Shown here one piece after another: positions 7,758-15,654 of a stretch of DNA of 64,000 bases. The stretch's first letter is position 1. Each line of letters opens with the position of its first letter. The position numbers and the translations under genes are program-made. The stretch spans positions 2,356,001 through 2,420,000 of the forward strand of contig NZ_CP071868.1 of NCBI RefSeq assembly GCF_017569225.1, given 5' to 3'. The notes below the pieces were generated by a model that had not been told where the DNA came from, searched no databases, and worked only from the letters and a program-made list of their open reading frames with translations. The stretch is from Pengzhenrongella sicca. Its GTDB lineage: Bacteria > Actinomycetota > Actinomycetes > Actinomycetales > Cellulomonadaceae.

Positions 7758-7773
7758 ACATCACATGTATGAT
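7758..7773. promoter_or_regulatory. Candidate GntR/FCD operator, site 1
   Basis: ACATCACATGTATGAT upstream of the sugar-binding protein gene shares 12 of 16 bases with the reverse complement of a site at 14088-14103 next to the GntR-type regulator. It contains the palindrome ACATGT and outer ATCA/TGAT arms. These two sites are the only close copies I noticed. Confidence 0.6.
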
Positions 7774-7841
7774 CTACTGATCCTGCTCGTCCCCGAGCGA
7801 GCCATCGCCAGCGTTGTCGATCAGACGAAGGATTGGGACAC

Positions 7842-9215
7842 ATGCTCTCAGTGCACCGAACGGCGATCACGAAGCCGTCGCAACGACTCTTCCTGACTGC
7901 GACTGTCGCAGCAGCCGCCCTCGCCCTCACCGCCTGCTCCTCCGGCGGCGATGCGGGCGATAGCGGATCGACCTCGGAGTTCGGCTTCGCGGCGGCGACG
8001 CAGGAGGACGGCAGCACCATCACCGTCTGGGTCGACGCCTCCCGCGAACCCGCCGCGGACGCCTTCATCGCGGCCCACCCGGACACTCCGATCAAGGTCG
8101 AGACCTACGACGGCGGCGCGAACGGCTCCGGCTCGTTCCAGACGAAGATCACTGCCTTCGACCAGGCGGGCGACGGCTGGCCCGACGTGGTCTTCTCGAC
8201 CCAGAACAACGACGCCGCCTGGGCGAGCCAGGGCGAGGATCCGTTCGCGGCCCAGCTGAACAACGGGTACGTCGACCAGTCCTTCCTGGACGGGTTCACC
8301 GAGGGCGCGCTCGCCCCCGTGACGATCGACGACACGGTGTACGGGCTGCGCAACGACCTCGCACCCACGGTGACCTGGTACGACCAGAGCCTGTTGGACC
8401 AGTTCGGCTACACGCTGCCGACGACCTGGGAGGAGTACGAGGCCCTCGGGCTGAAGGTCGCGGCCGAGCACCCGGGGTACATCATCGGCTCGGTCGGCGA
8501 CGCGTGGGCCCCCGAGGTCTACTTCTGGGGAGCCCAAGCGCCGGTCAACGTCGTCACCGGCTCCGACGAGTTCAGCACCGACACCTCCGACCCGAAGTCC
8601 GTCGCGATCGCCGAGATCATCGACAACCTGATCGACGCCGGGTCCCTCGTCCAGGACAGCGTGTTCAGCCCGGACTTCGTGACGAAGTACACGGGCAAGG
8701 TCCTGCTCCTGCCCGGGCCGGTGTGGTTCTCGGGCGCGTTGTTCCAGAACGCGGACTCCCTCAACTCCGCGGCCGGCACCATCGGCGCCGGCCTGCCGCT
8801 CGCGTGGGACGGTGACGAGGCCGTCGCCGGCAACGTCGGCGGCGGCACGTGGTTCGTCTCGAGCCACTCGAAGAACCTCGCGGCGGCCAAGGAGTTCCTC
8901 GAGTTCGTCACGAGCTCCGACGAGTACCAGGTCGAGCTCGCCCCCGGGCTGCCCGCCTACACCGCCGCCGCAGACAAGTGGCTCGTGAAGCAGGGGGAGA
9001 GCAACTTCTTCACCGGGGACTTCGCCCCGAACCTGACCACCGCGGCCAGCTCGGTCTGGGACGGCTGGGGCTACCCGAAGTTCAGCCAGGAGTCCGTGTG
9101 GGCGAAGACCGTGACGCCGGACCTCGCCAGCGGCACGAGCCTCGTCGATCTCCTCCCGGCGTGGCAGACGGCCCTCGAGAACGAGGCTCAGGTCAACGGC
9201 TACACGGTGAAGTGA
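7842..9215 (+). CDS. ABC transporter sugar-binding lipoprotein
   Basis: A 457-residue extracellular solute-binding protein (family 1, carbohydrate type). It has a Sec signal and the lipobox LTAC with the lipid-bearing Cys32. The mature part begins with a Ser/Gly/Asp linker and then the ITVWVDASREPAADAF strand typical of sugar-binding clusters. The ATG follows GAAGGA by nine bases. It is the first gene of a six-gene run with two permeases, mutarotase, lactonase and aldose dehydrogenase. No ATPase gene is present, so a shared MsiK-type ATPase elsewhere is likely. An operator candidate lies about 70 bases upstream. The ligand is probably the sugar degraded by the neighbours. Confidence 0.93.
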   Translation: MLSVHRTAITKPSQRLFLTATVAAAALALTACSSGGDAGDSGSTSEFGFAAATQEDGSTITVWVDASREPAADAFIAAHPDTPIKVETYDGGANGSGSFQTKITAFDQAGDGWPDVVFSTQNNDAAWASQGEDPFAAQLNNGYVDQSFLDGFTEGALAPVTIDDTVYGLRNDLAPTVTWYDQSLLDQFGYTLPTTWEEYEALGLKVAAEHPGYIIGSVGDAWAPEVYFWGAQAPVNVVTGSDEFSTDTSDPKSVAIAEIIDNLIDAGSLVQDSVFSPDFVTKYTGKVLLLPGPVWFSGALFQNADSLNSAAGTIGAGLPLAWDGDEAVAGNVGGGTWFVSSHSKNLAAAKEFLEFVTSSDEYQVELAPGLPAYTAAADKWLVKQGESNFFTGDFAPNLTTAASSVWDGWGYPKFSQESVWAKTVTPDLASGTSLVDLLPAWQTALENEAQVNGYTVK

Positions 9216-9217
9216 CC

Positions 9218-10162
9218 GTGACCCTCGCCCCACCAGCCCCGCCGGTCGTCGGCTCCGTACGGAGCCGACGGCCGGGCAGGCGGCCGAAGCGGCCGGTGGC
9301 CACCGGCCAGCAGGCCCGGATGTCGTACGTCTTCGTCTCCGGGTACACCGTGCTCGCCGTGGCGTTCGGGCTCGTCCCGACGCTGTATGCGCTCTACCTC
9401 TCCGTGATGCGGGACGGCCGGTTCGTCGGGGTCGACAACTTCGTGCGGGTCGTCGGCGACTTCCGCTTCCTGCCCGCGGTCCAGCACGTTGCCCTGTTCG
9501 TCGCGATCTGGCTGACCTGCCTGCTGGCATTCGTCGTCGTGCTGGCGCTCGTCGTGCACTCGATCGGCCAACGCTGGCTGAGCTCGAGCATCCGGTTCAT
9601 CTACTACATCCCGGGTGCGCTGGCGGGCGCGTCGAGCGTGGTGCTGTGGCTGTTCCTGCTCGATCCGACGGTCAGCCCGGTCTCCGCCGTGCTGCACCTG
9701 TTCGGGCTCGAGACGTTTGTCCAGACGGTCTCGCCCGGCAACCTCCCCGTCATCTTCGCCATCATCGCGTTCTGGACGGGCGCGGGCGGCTGGATCGTCG
9801 TCATGTACGGCGCGCTGAACAACATCCCGCGCGAGGTCATGGAAGCCGCCCGCATCGACGGCGCGGGGCCGATCCGGACGGCGCGCCACATCCAGCTCCC
9901 CATGATGCGCAAGTGGATCTCCTACATGGCGATCATGTCGCTCGCCGCGGGCACGCAGCTGTTCGTCGAGCCGCGCGTCCTGTCCCAGGCGAGCAAGGGC
10001 GTCGTGCCCATCGACTACTCGCTGAACCAGCTCGCCTACCTGTACGCCTTCAAGCAGAACGACAACAACGGGTCCGCGGCGATCGCCGTGCTGCTCCTGG
10101 TGGTCTCGCTCGCGCTGAGCATGTTCTTCGTCATCAAGGGTGGTCTCTTTGAACGCGACTGA
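9218..10162 (+). CDS. ABC sugar transporter permease (MalF type)
   Basis: A 314-residue inner-membrane permease with a basic N-terminus, six predicted helices and the cytoplasmic EAA loop (VMEAARIDGAGPIRTARHIQ) that docks the ATPase. The GTG start is two bases after the binding-protein stop. Together with the next gene it forms the channel of a CUT1-type importer. Confidence 0.92.
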   Translation: MTLAPPAPPVVGSVRSRRPGRRPKRPVATGQQARMSYVFVSGYTVLAVAFGLVPTLYALYLSVMRDGRFVGVDNFVRVVGDFRFLPAVQHVALFVAIWLTCLLAFVVVLALVVHSIGQRWLSSSIRFIYYIPGALAGASSVVLWLFLLDPTVSPVSAVLHLFGLETFVQTVSPGNLPVIFAIIAFWTGAGGWIVVMYGALNNIPREVMEAARIDGAGPIRTARHIQLPMMRKWISYMAIMSLAAGTQLFVEPRVLSQASKGVVPIDYSLNQLAYLYAFKQNDNNGSAAIAVLLLVVSLALSMFFVIKGGLFERD

Positions 10163-11054
10163 TCTCGACCGCAGCCGCCACGCGGCGTCTCCCGCCAGGT
10201 GGCTCGGCCGCGCTGCCGTCGTCGCGGGGATCGGCTTCTTCGTGCTGTTCTTCGTCGTGCCGATCATCTGGCTGGTGATCGCTTCGGGGAAGTCGCCCCG
10301 CGACCTCATCACGACCGCCCCGTTCCAGCCCGGCACGTTCGCAGCGTTGGCGGACAACTGGTCGGCCCTGATCGGCTTCCAGGACGGGATCATCTTTACG
10401 TGGCTCGGCAACTCGGCGCTGTACTCGATCGGCGCCCTGGTGTTGACGCTCGTCACCAGCATCCCCGCCGGGTACGCCCTGGCCCTCGGGAACTTTCCGG
10501 GGCGCAAGCCGTTGCTGACGATGACGTTGATCGTCATGCTCATCCCGAACACCGCGCTGGTGCTGCCGATCTTTCTCGAGCTGAGCGCGGTCAACCTGAT
10601 CGGCACGCCGCTGTCGGTGATCCTGCCGTTCTCGTTCTTCCCCTTCGGCGTGTACCTGACCTACATCTACTTCTCGACGAGCATCCCGCGCGACCTGCTG
10701 GCCGCGGCCCGCATCGACGGGTGCGGGGAGCTCGCGGTGTTCGGCAGGATCGCGCTCCCGCTCGCCACGCCCGTGGTCGCGCTGGTGGGCTTCTTCAGCT
10801 TCGTCGCGAACTGGAACAACTACTTCCTGCCCTTCCTCACGGTCCCGGGCACGAAGGCGCCGATCCAGGTCGGCCTGGCGGAGATGCTCTCGAACGTGCC
10901 GGCGTTCAACCCCACGGCCGCGGGCACGACCTCGATCCAGCTGCCCGCGCTCGCGCTCGCGACCCTGGTGTCGGTGGCTCCCGTCATGCTGATCTTCATG
11001 TTCTCGCAGCGATTCCTCGTCTCGGGGCTCACCGCGGGCGGGACGAAGGAGTGA
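10149..11054 (+). CDS. ABC sugar transporter permease (MalG type)
   Basis: About 301 residues, six membrane helices and an EAA loop (LLAAARIDGCGELAVFGRIA). It overlaps the preceding permease gene. TTG 10149 is preferred because AAGGGTGG lies six bases before it; GTG 10140 is the in-frame alternative with its purines too close. It pairs with the MalF-type permease. Confidence 0.9.
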   Translation: MNATDLDRSRHAASPARWLGRAAVVAGIGFFVLFFVVPIIWLVIASGKSPRDLITTAPFQPGTFAALADNWSALIGFQDGIIFTWLGNSALYSIGALVLTLVTSIPAGYALALGNFPGRKPLLTMTLIVMLIPNTALVLPIFLELSAVNLIGTPLSVILPFSFFPFGVYLTYIYFSTSIPRDLLAAARIDGCGELAVFGRIALPLATPVVALVGFFSFVANWNNYFLPFLTVPGTKAPIQVGLAEMLSNVPAFNPTAAGTTSIQLPALALATLVSVAPVMLIFMFSQRFLVSGLTAGGTKE

Positions 11055-11056
11055 CG

Positions 11057-11383
11057 ATGGAGCGGCACGCGATGGTGGTCAACGTCGTCCCCGAGCTGCG
11101 GGAGGAGTATCTGCGCCTGCACTCGGCCGTGTGGCCGCAGGTTGAGGCGACGCTCTCCGCGTGCCACGTCACCAACTACTCCATCTACCTGCTCGAGGGC
11201 ACCTTGTTCGCCTACTACGAGTACGTCGGCACCGATCACGAGGCGGACATGGCCCGAATCGCGGAGGATCCGGTGACCCAGGACTGGTGGACCCGGACCG
11301 ACCCCTGTCAGACCCCGTTCGGCGTCGGAACGACGCCGGGCCAGCGGTGGCGGGACCTGCGCGAGATCTGGCATCTGGCGTGA
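11057..11383 (+). CDS. L-rhamnose/L-fucose mutarotase-type protein
   Basis: A 108-residue protein of the RhaM family, dimeric alpha/beta-barrel enzymes that interconvert anomers of 6-deoxy sugars. The family signatures are visible: EEYLRLHSAVWP with the catalytic His, NYSIYL, FAYYEY, and the QDWWTRTDPCQTPF tail. GAAGGAG precedes the ATG. The product would supply one anomer to the aldose dehydrogenase three genes on. RhaM homologues also occur in L-fucose clusters, so the sugar is not fixed by this gene. Confidence 0.9.
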   Translation: MERHAMVVNVVPELREEYLRLHSAVWPQVEATLSACHVTNYSIYLLEGTLFAYYEYVGTDHEADMARIAEDPVTQDWWTRTDPCQTPFGVGTTPGQRWRDLREIWHLA

Positions 11384-12222
11384 CGCGCGCCCTGCTCGAC
11401 GCCCACCTGCACACCTGGCACCGGGCCACCAACCCGCAACCCTGGATCGACCCGACGACGATGGCCGCGATCGACCGCGACTTCTCGATGGCCCAGGCCG
11501 GCGAGGTGATCGCGGCGCATGGCGGCGTCGGCGGCGTCGTCGTGCAGGCCATCAACAGCCACCGCGAGACGATCGACCTCCTCGCGGCCGCGTCGGCGCG
11601 GGACGGGCTCGCCGTCGTCGGCTGGGTGGACCTCACCGGTGACGTCGCGGCCCAGGTCGACGCGCTCCGCGGCGCCCCGGGCGGGGACGCGCTGGTCGGG
11701 ATCCGGCACCTGGTCCACCTCGAGCCCGACGACGCCTGGCTGCTGCGCGCCGACGTCGCACGCGGGCTCGAGGCCCTCGCCTCGGCCGGGCTCCCGTTCG
11801 ACCTCGTCGTCCGACCGTGGCAGCTCAGGGCCGCCGCGCAGGTCGCGCGCGCCCACCCCGGCGTGCTCCTCGTCCTCGAACATCTCGGCAAGCCCCCGAT
11901 CACCAGCCCCGAGCTCGTCCGCTGGACGACCGAGCTGCAGGCGCTCGCCGGCCACGACAACGTCGTCGCGAAGGTCTCCGGCCTGACGCTCGAGGACGAC
12001 TGGGGGTCGTGGACCGCCGAGCGCCTGCGCCCGGTGCTCGACCACGCACTCGAGACGTTCGGCCCCGACCGGTTGATGTTCGGCTCCGACTGGCCGCTGG
12101 TCGAGCTGACCGGCGGCTACGGGCCCTGGAAGGACGCGTACCTGAGCCTGACCGGCGACCTGTCCCCCGCCGAGCAGGCGGCGCTCGACTCGGGCACCGC
12201 GCGCCGCGCGTACTCGCTGTGA
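11380..12222 (+). CDS. Amidohydrolase-family sugar lactonase
   Basis: A 280-residue metal-dependent hydrolase of the amidohydrolase-2 (COG3618) group, which includes L-fucono-1,5-lactonase. Visible metal and active-site motifs are DAHLHTWH near the N-terminus, LEHLGKP in the middle and MFGSDWPL near the C-terminus. It should open the lactone formed by the aldose dehydrogenase. Its GTG overlaps the mutarotase stop (GTGA) and its stop overlaps the next ATG (TGATG), so three genes are tightly coupled. Confidence 0.88.
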   Translation: MTRALLDAHLHTWHRATNPQPWIDPTTMAAIDRDFSMAQAGEVIAAHGGVGGVVVQAINSHRETIDLLAAASARDGLAVVGWVDLTGDVAAQVDALRGAPGGDALVGIRHLVHLEPDDAWLLRADVARGLEALASAGLPFDLVVRPWQLRAAAQVARAHPGVLLVLEHLGKPPITSPELVRWTTELQALAGHDNVVAKVSGLTLEDDWGSWTAERLRPVLDHALETFGPDRLMFGSDWPLVELTGGYGPWKDAYLSLTGDLSPAEQAALDSGTARRAYSL

Positions 12223-13214
12223 TGCCGGCGAGGCTACGCACCCGGCCCGTGGGCTCGACCGGCCTGCGGGCGACGGAGATCGGATTCGGCGCGGCGAGCC
12301 TCGGGAACTTGTACCGGCGGACGGGCGAGGACGAGGCGGCGAACGCCGTCGCACGCGCGTGGCAGCGCGGTATCCGGTACTTCGACACCGCGCCGCACTA
12401 CGGCCTGGGCCTGTCCGAGCTCCGGCTCGGCCGGGCGCTGGCGGCATACCCGCGGGACGAGTTCGTGGTGTCGACCAAGGTCGGCCGGCTGCTCGAGCCG
12501 AACCCGCGTCCGACCGCCCTGGACACGGACGGCTTCATCGTGCCCGGCGACGTTCATCGGGTCTGGGACTTCTCGCGGGACGGCGTGCGCCGCTCGCTCG
12601 ACGCCTCGCTCGAGCGGCTCGGGCTCGACCATGTCGACATCGTCTACGCGCACGACCCGGATCAGTTCCGCGAGAGCGCGGCCCGCGACGCGCTCGACGC
12701 CCTCGGCGAGCTCCGGGCCGACGGAGTGGTGCGCGCCATCGGCGTCGGGACGAACGTGACTCATCAGCTCGCGGGGCTCTTCGCCGACGGGCTGCTCGAC
12801 GTCGCCATGGTCGCCGGGCGCTACACGCTGATGGACCAGAGCGCGCTCGCCACCGCGCTCGAGCCGGCGCGCAGGGCGGGCGGATCGATCATCGCCGTCG
12901 CCGTCTTCAACTCGGGCCTGCTGAGCACGCCTCGGCCGGCCCCCGAGGCGAAGTACGACTACGGCCGGGCCTCGCCCGAGCTCGTCGCTCGCGCGAACAG
13001 GCTGGCTGACATCTGCGAGTCCCACGGCACGTCGCTGCCGGCCGCAGCCATCGCCTTCCCCCTCCAGCACCCGGCCGTCACGAGCGTAGCGCTGGGGATG
13101 CGCAACGCGGCGCAGGTCGACAGCAACCTCGACCGCTTCGCGAGCCCGGTCCCGCAGGCGCTCTGGACCGAGCTGGTCGACGCCGGGCTGGTCAGTCCCG
13201 AGAGCATCACCTAG
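12222..13214 (+). CDS. Aldo/keto reductase, aldose 1-dehydrogenase type
   Basis: A 330-residue TIM-barrel oxidoreductase that resembles D-threo-aldose/L-fucose 1-dehydrogenases more than general reductases. The tetrad is visible: Asp and Tyr in YFDTAPHYG, Lys in STKVG and His in YAHDPD. It would oxidise the aldose to its lactone with NAD(P). It is the last gene of the operon, and its ATG overlaps the lactonase stop. It ends against the convergent regulator gene, with a hairpin in the 51-base gap. Confidence 0.88.
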   Translation: MPARLRTRPVGSTGLRATEIGFGAASLGNLYRRTGEDEAANAVARAWQRGIRYFDTAPHYGLGLSELRLGRALAAYPRDEFVVSTKVGRLLEPNPRPTALDTDGFIVPGDVHRVWDFSRDGVRRSLDASLERLGLDHVDIVYAHDPDQFRESAARDALDALGELRADGVVRAIGVGTNVTHQLAGLFADGLLDVAMVAGRYTLMDQSALATALEPARRAGGSIIAVAVFNSGLLSTPRPAPEAKYDYGRASPELVARANRLADICESHGTSLPAAAIAFPLQHPAVTSVALGMRNAAQVDSNLDRFASPVPQALWTELVDAGLVSPESIT

Positions 13215-13251
13215 CGGGACGGGCGCAGCACGCTCCGGGAACCGAGGAGCA

Positions 13252-13273
13252 CGGGCTGACGCGGCTCAGCCCG
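13252..13273. terminator. Bidirectional hairpin between convergent genes
   Basis: CGGGCTGA and TCAGCCCG form a perfect 8-bp stem with a six-base loop between the aldo/keto reductase and the GntR gene. There is no T-run; the GntR stop codon is in the stem. Confidence 0.5.
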
Positions 13274-14042
13274 CCGGGCGGGCGCCCCGATGGTCGGGCA
13301 GCCGCCGGCGCTGCCACGCATCGATGATGTGGTCGTTCATGGCGCGTTCGGCGCGGTCGAGATCGCCGTCCTCGATCGCGGCGAAGACGGCCTCGTGCTC
13401 GGCGAGAGTGAACCGGACGTGCTCGTCCGAGGCGATCCCGCGGTAGCGGGTGCTCTCCCGGGCCCGCTCGAACAGGATCCGGGCGATGCTCTCCGCGAGG
13501 CGGTTTCCGGAGATCGCCATGACCATCTCGTGGAATGCGTGATCCGCGGCGTTGAACGCGTCCGGGTCCTCCACCGAGGTCCGCATGAGCGCGGTGGTCC
13601 GGCGCAGCTCGCCGAGCTGGTCCGCGGTCCGGTGGTGCGCCGTCTCGCCGGCCATCGTGGACTCGAGGCGGGCGCGGACGACGCTGAGGTCGTCCAGCAC
13701 GCCAAGGCTGTCGTCGTGAGCGATGAGAGCGGTCAGCACGACCCGGTCGAGGATGTTCCAGGAGCTGGACGGCTCCACGCGCGTGCCCCGGCCCTGGGCG
13801 ACGGTGACCAGGCCTTTCTCCTCGACGCGCTTGACCGACTCGCGCAGCACCGTGCGGCTCACGCCGAACTGCTGGCTGAGCGGGATCTCCGGCGGCAGCA
13901 GGTCCCCGGGAGCGAGCGAGCCGGACACGATGACGTCCACGAGCGCCTCCACGACGGCGACGCCGAGGCGCTTCGCGGGCAGCCGGGTCTCGATCGACAG
14001 GATCCGCGTCGAGGCAGAAGCACTATTGACGTTCGTCACCAT
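13266..14042 (-). CDS. GntR-family (FadR/FCD) regulator
   Basis: A 258-residue regulator with an N-terminal GntR winged helix (GDLLPPEIPLSQQFGVSRTV, then LRESVKRVEEKGLV) and a C-terminal FCD ligand domain. The metal-binding histidines of the FCD fold are suggested by DHAFHEMV and AEHEAVF. FCD proteins typically sense sugar acids or other carboxylates and derepress catabolic genes. It lies between the transport/oxidation operon and the divergent dehydratase gene, and two similar operator candidates flank the regulon. The ATG is six bases after a TAGAAT box, so it is probably leaderless. Likely inducer: the aldonate or keto-deoxy acid of the pathway. Confidence 0.9.
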   Translation of the reverse strand: MVTNVNSASASTRILSIETRLPAKRLGVAVVEALVDVIVSGSLAPGDLLPPEIPLSQQFGVSRTVLRESVKRVEEKGLVTVAQGRGTRVEPSSSWNILDRVVLTALIAHDDSLGVLDDLSVVRARLESTMAGETAHHRTADQLGELRRTTALMRTSVEDPDAFNAADHAFHEMVMAISGNRLAESIARILFERARESTRYRGIASDEHVRFTLAEHEAVFAAIEDGDLDRAERAMNDHIIDAWQRRRLPDHRGARPAG

Positions 14043-14048
14043 GACCGG

Positions 14049-14054
14049 ATTCTA
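14049..14054 (-). promoter_or_regulatory. -10 box, leaderless GntR gene
   Basis: TAGAAT on the minus strand, six bases before the ATG of the regulator. Confidence 0.6.
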
Positions 14055-14087
14055 GCGGAGCGCACTCGAACGTATGACGTCTCACCC

Positions 14088-14103
14088 TCTATACGTGTGA
14101 TGT
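14088..14103. promoter_or_regulatory. Candidate GntR/FCD operator, site 2
   Basis: TCTATACGTGTGATGT, whose reverse complement ACATCACACGTATAGA shares 12 of 16 positions with the site at 7758-7773. It extends into an ATAC-N7-GTAT inverted repeat. It lies in the intergenic region between the regulator and the dehydratase. A related half site (ACGTATGACGT) is just to its left, near 14069-14080. Confidence 0.6.
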
Positions 14104-14176
14104 ATGCTGTTTACGGACCGAAGGACGGATCGACGTCGAGATGCTGTCTCAGTCGTCCGACGACGCGAGGGATGAC

Positions 14177-15316
14177 ATGAAGATCACCGGCTTTCGGCTC
14201 ATCACGACGTATCACCACTGGGGTCGGCCGGTCGGTGACGTGAACGGCTACATCAGCGAGGGCATCACGGAGGTCCCACTCGTGATCCTGGAGACCGACT
14301 CCGGCCTCGAAGGGGTCGGCCTCGGCTCGCACAGCGACATCGCCCGGCTGTTCCCCGCCATCGAGGGCCAGGACCCGCGGGCCACGTCCTCGCTGTACGA
14401 CCGGATGCTCGCGTTCGTCTTCAAGTCCGGCCACGGCGGGGCGACCTTCGGCGGCATCGGCTCGCTCGACATGGCGCTGTGGGACCTCAAGGCCAAGATG
14501 GCGAACGAGCCGTTGTGGCGCACCCTCGGCGCCCGGGACCGGTTCGTCCCCGGGTACGCCTCGGCGCTCGAGATCGCGGTGACGGACGACGACCTCGCGG
14601 CGCTGTACAGCGGCTGGGTCGAGCGCGGATTCACCAGCGCGAAGGTCAAGGGCGGACGGGACCTCGACCACGACCTGGTGCGCCTGAAGGCGGTCCGCGA
14701 GCTCTTCCGCGCGAACACCGCCAAGCCGGCGATGATGTTCGACGCGAACGAGTCCTGGAACCGCAAGCAGGCGATCCGCTACATCTGCGCGCTCGAGGAT
14801 CAGATGGACCTGACCTGGGTCGAGGAGCCGCTGCGCCGCTGGGACGCCGAAGGTCTCGCGCTGGTGTCCCGGTCGGTCCGCGCGTCGATCGCCACGGGCG
14901 AGAACCTGACGGGCCTCGAGCAGTTCCGCCCGCTGCTGGACGCGGGCGCGGTCGACATCGTGCAGACGGGCAGCGTCTGGGGCATCACCCATTTCCTGCG
15001 GGCGGCCACCGTCGCGCACAGCCGAGACCTGCCCATCAGCCCCGTCGGCTACCTGACCAACCCCGTCGCGCACGCCGCCGCGTGCGTGCCCAACCACCTG
15101 TCGACCGAGGTCCAGGACCTCTCCTCGCCCTTCGGGCTCACGGTCGATCAGGTCATCTCCGACGGCGGCATCGTCCTCGGCGACACGCCGGGCATCGGCA
15201 TCGTGATCGACGAGCCCGCCATCGGCGCAGCGCAGGCCAGCTCCGGGTGGAGCACTCCGGCAGGCCCCCACGTCCGCCCCGATCGCGCCGGCCTGCGGCT
15301 CATACCCGAGCAGTAG
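14177..15316 (+). CDS. Enolase-superfamily sugar acid dehydratase
   Basis: A 379-residue mandelate racemase/muconate lactonizing enzyme relative. The K-x-K acid/base motif (AKVKGG) and the three metal ligands are visible (Asp in MMFDANESWN, Glu in TWVEEPL, Glu in ATGENLTG). The usual C-terminal Pro-His motif of fuconate/gluconate dehydratases is replaced by ISPVGYLTNP. The activity is therefore probably dehydration of an aldonate, but specificity is open. The ATG follows GAGGGA. It is divergent from the GntR gene and shares its operator region. It would act after the lactonase. Confidence 0.85.
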   Translation: MKITGFRLITTYHHWGRPVGDVNGYISEGITEVPLVILETDSGLEGVGLGSHSDIARLFPAIEGQDPRATSSLYDRMLAFVFKSGHGGATFGGIGSLDMALWDLKAKMANEPLWRTLGARDRFVPGYASALEIAVTDDDLAALYSGWVERGFTSAKVKGGRDLDHDLVRLKAVRELFRANTAKPAMMFDANESWNRKQAIRYICALEDQMDLTWVEEPLRRWDAEGLALVSRSVRASIATGENLTGLEQFRPLLDAGAVDIVQTGSVWGITHFLRAATVAHSRDLPISPVGYLTNPVAHAAACVPNHLSTEVQDLSSPFGLTVDQVISDGGIVLGDTPGIGIVIDEPAIGAAQASSGWSTPAGPHVRPDRAGLRLIPEQ

Positions 15317-15654
15317 GCACGGACAACTCCCCGCAACCACTCGCGCAACCACTCGCGGGTGCTGGACGCCCTGCCGCGCCTGCGCGAGATCGGACGGCGC
15401 GCTCGTCCGCGCGGGGCAGGTGACAGAACCGCACAGCTGTGACGCCCAGCAAGCCCCACGTGCCCCACCAGTCACATCCGCACCATGCTCCGCGCGGACG
15501 GTGAACCTCACCGACGCGCGAGGTACCCGAGTGCACCACCGGGACGCCCGAGCCGCCCCACAGGCCCCACCAGTCCCACCTGTCCCCCGCGCGTCGCTGC
15601 GGTTCGCCCGAGGTACTCGCCCGCCCCGGCCGCAAGAGCGCCTGTGCGCCGCGC
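15317..15654. other. 338-bp gap with degenerate repeats, no gene seen
   Basis: No convincing gene on either strand; the frames are proline- or arginine-rich shadows. A degenerate unit recurs about 90-100 bp apart. The block with CCCCACCAGTC near 15461-15473 is repeated near 15563-15575, and GAGGTAC near 15520 is repeated near 15610. It separates the dehydratase gene from the convergent LLM gene. Confidence 0.5.
15333..15356. repeat. 2 x 12-bp direct repeat
   Basis: GCAACCACTCGC occurs twice in tandem just after the dehydratase stop. Confidence 0.8.
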
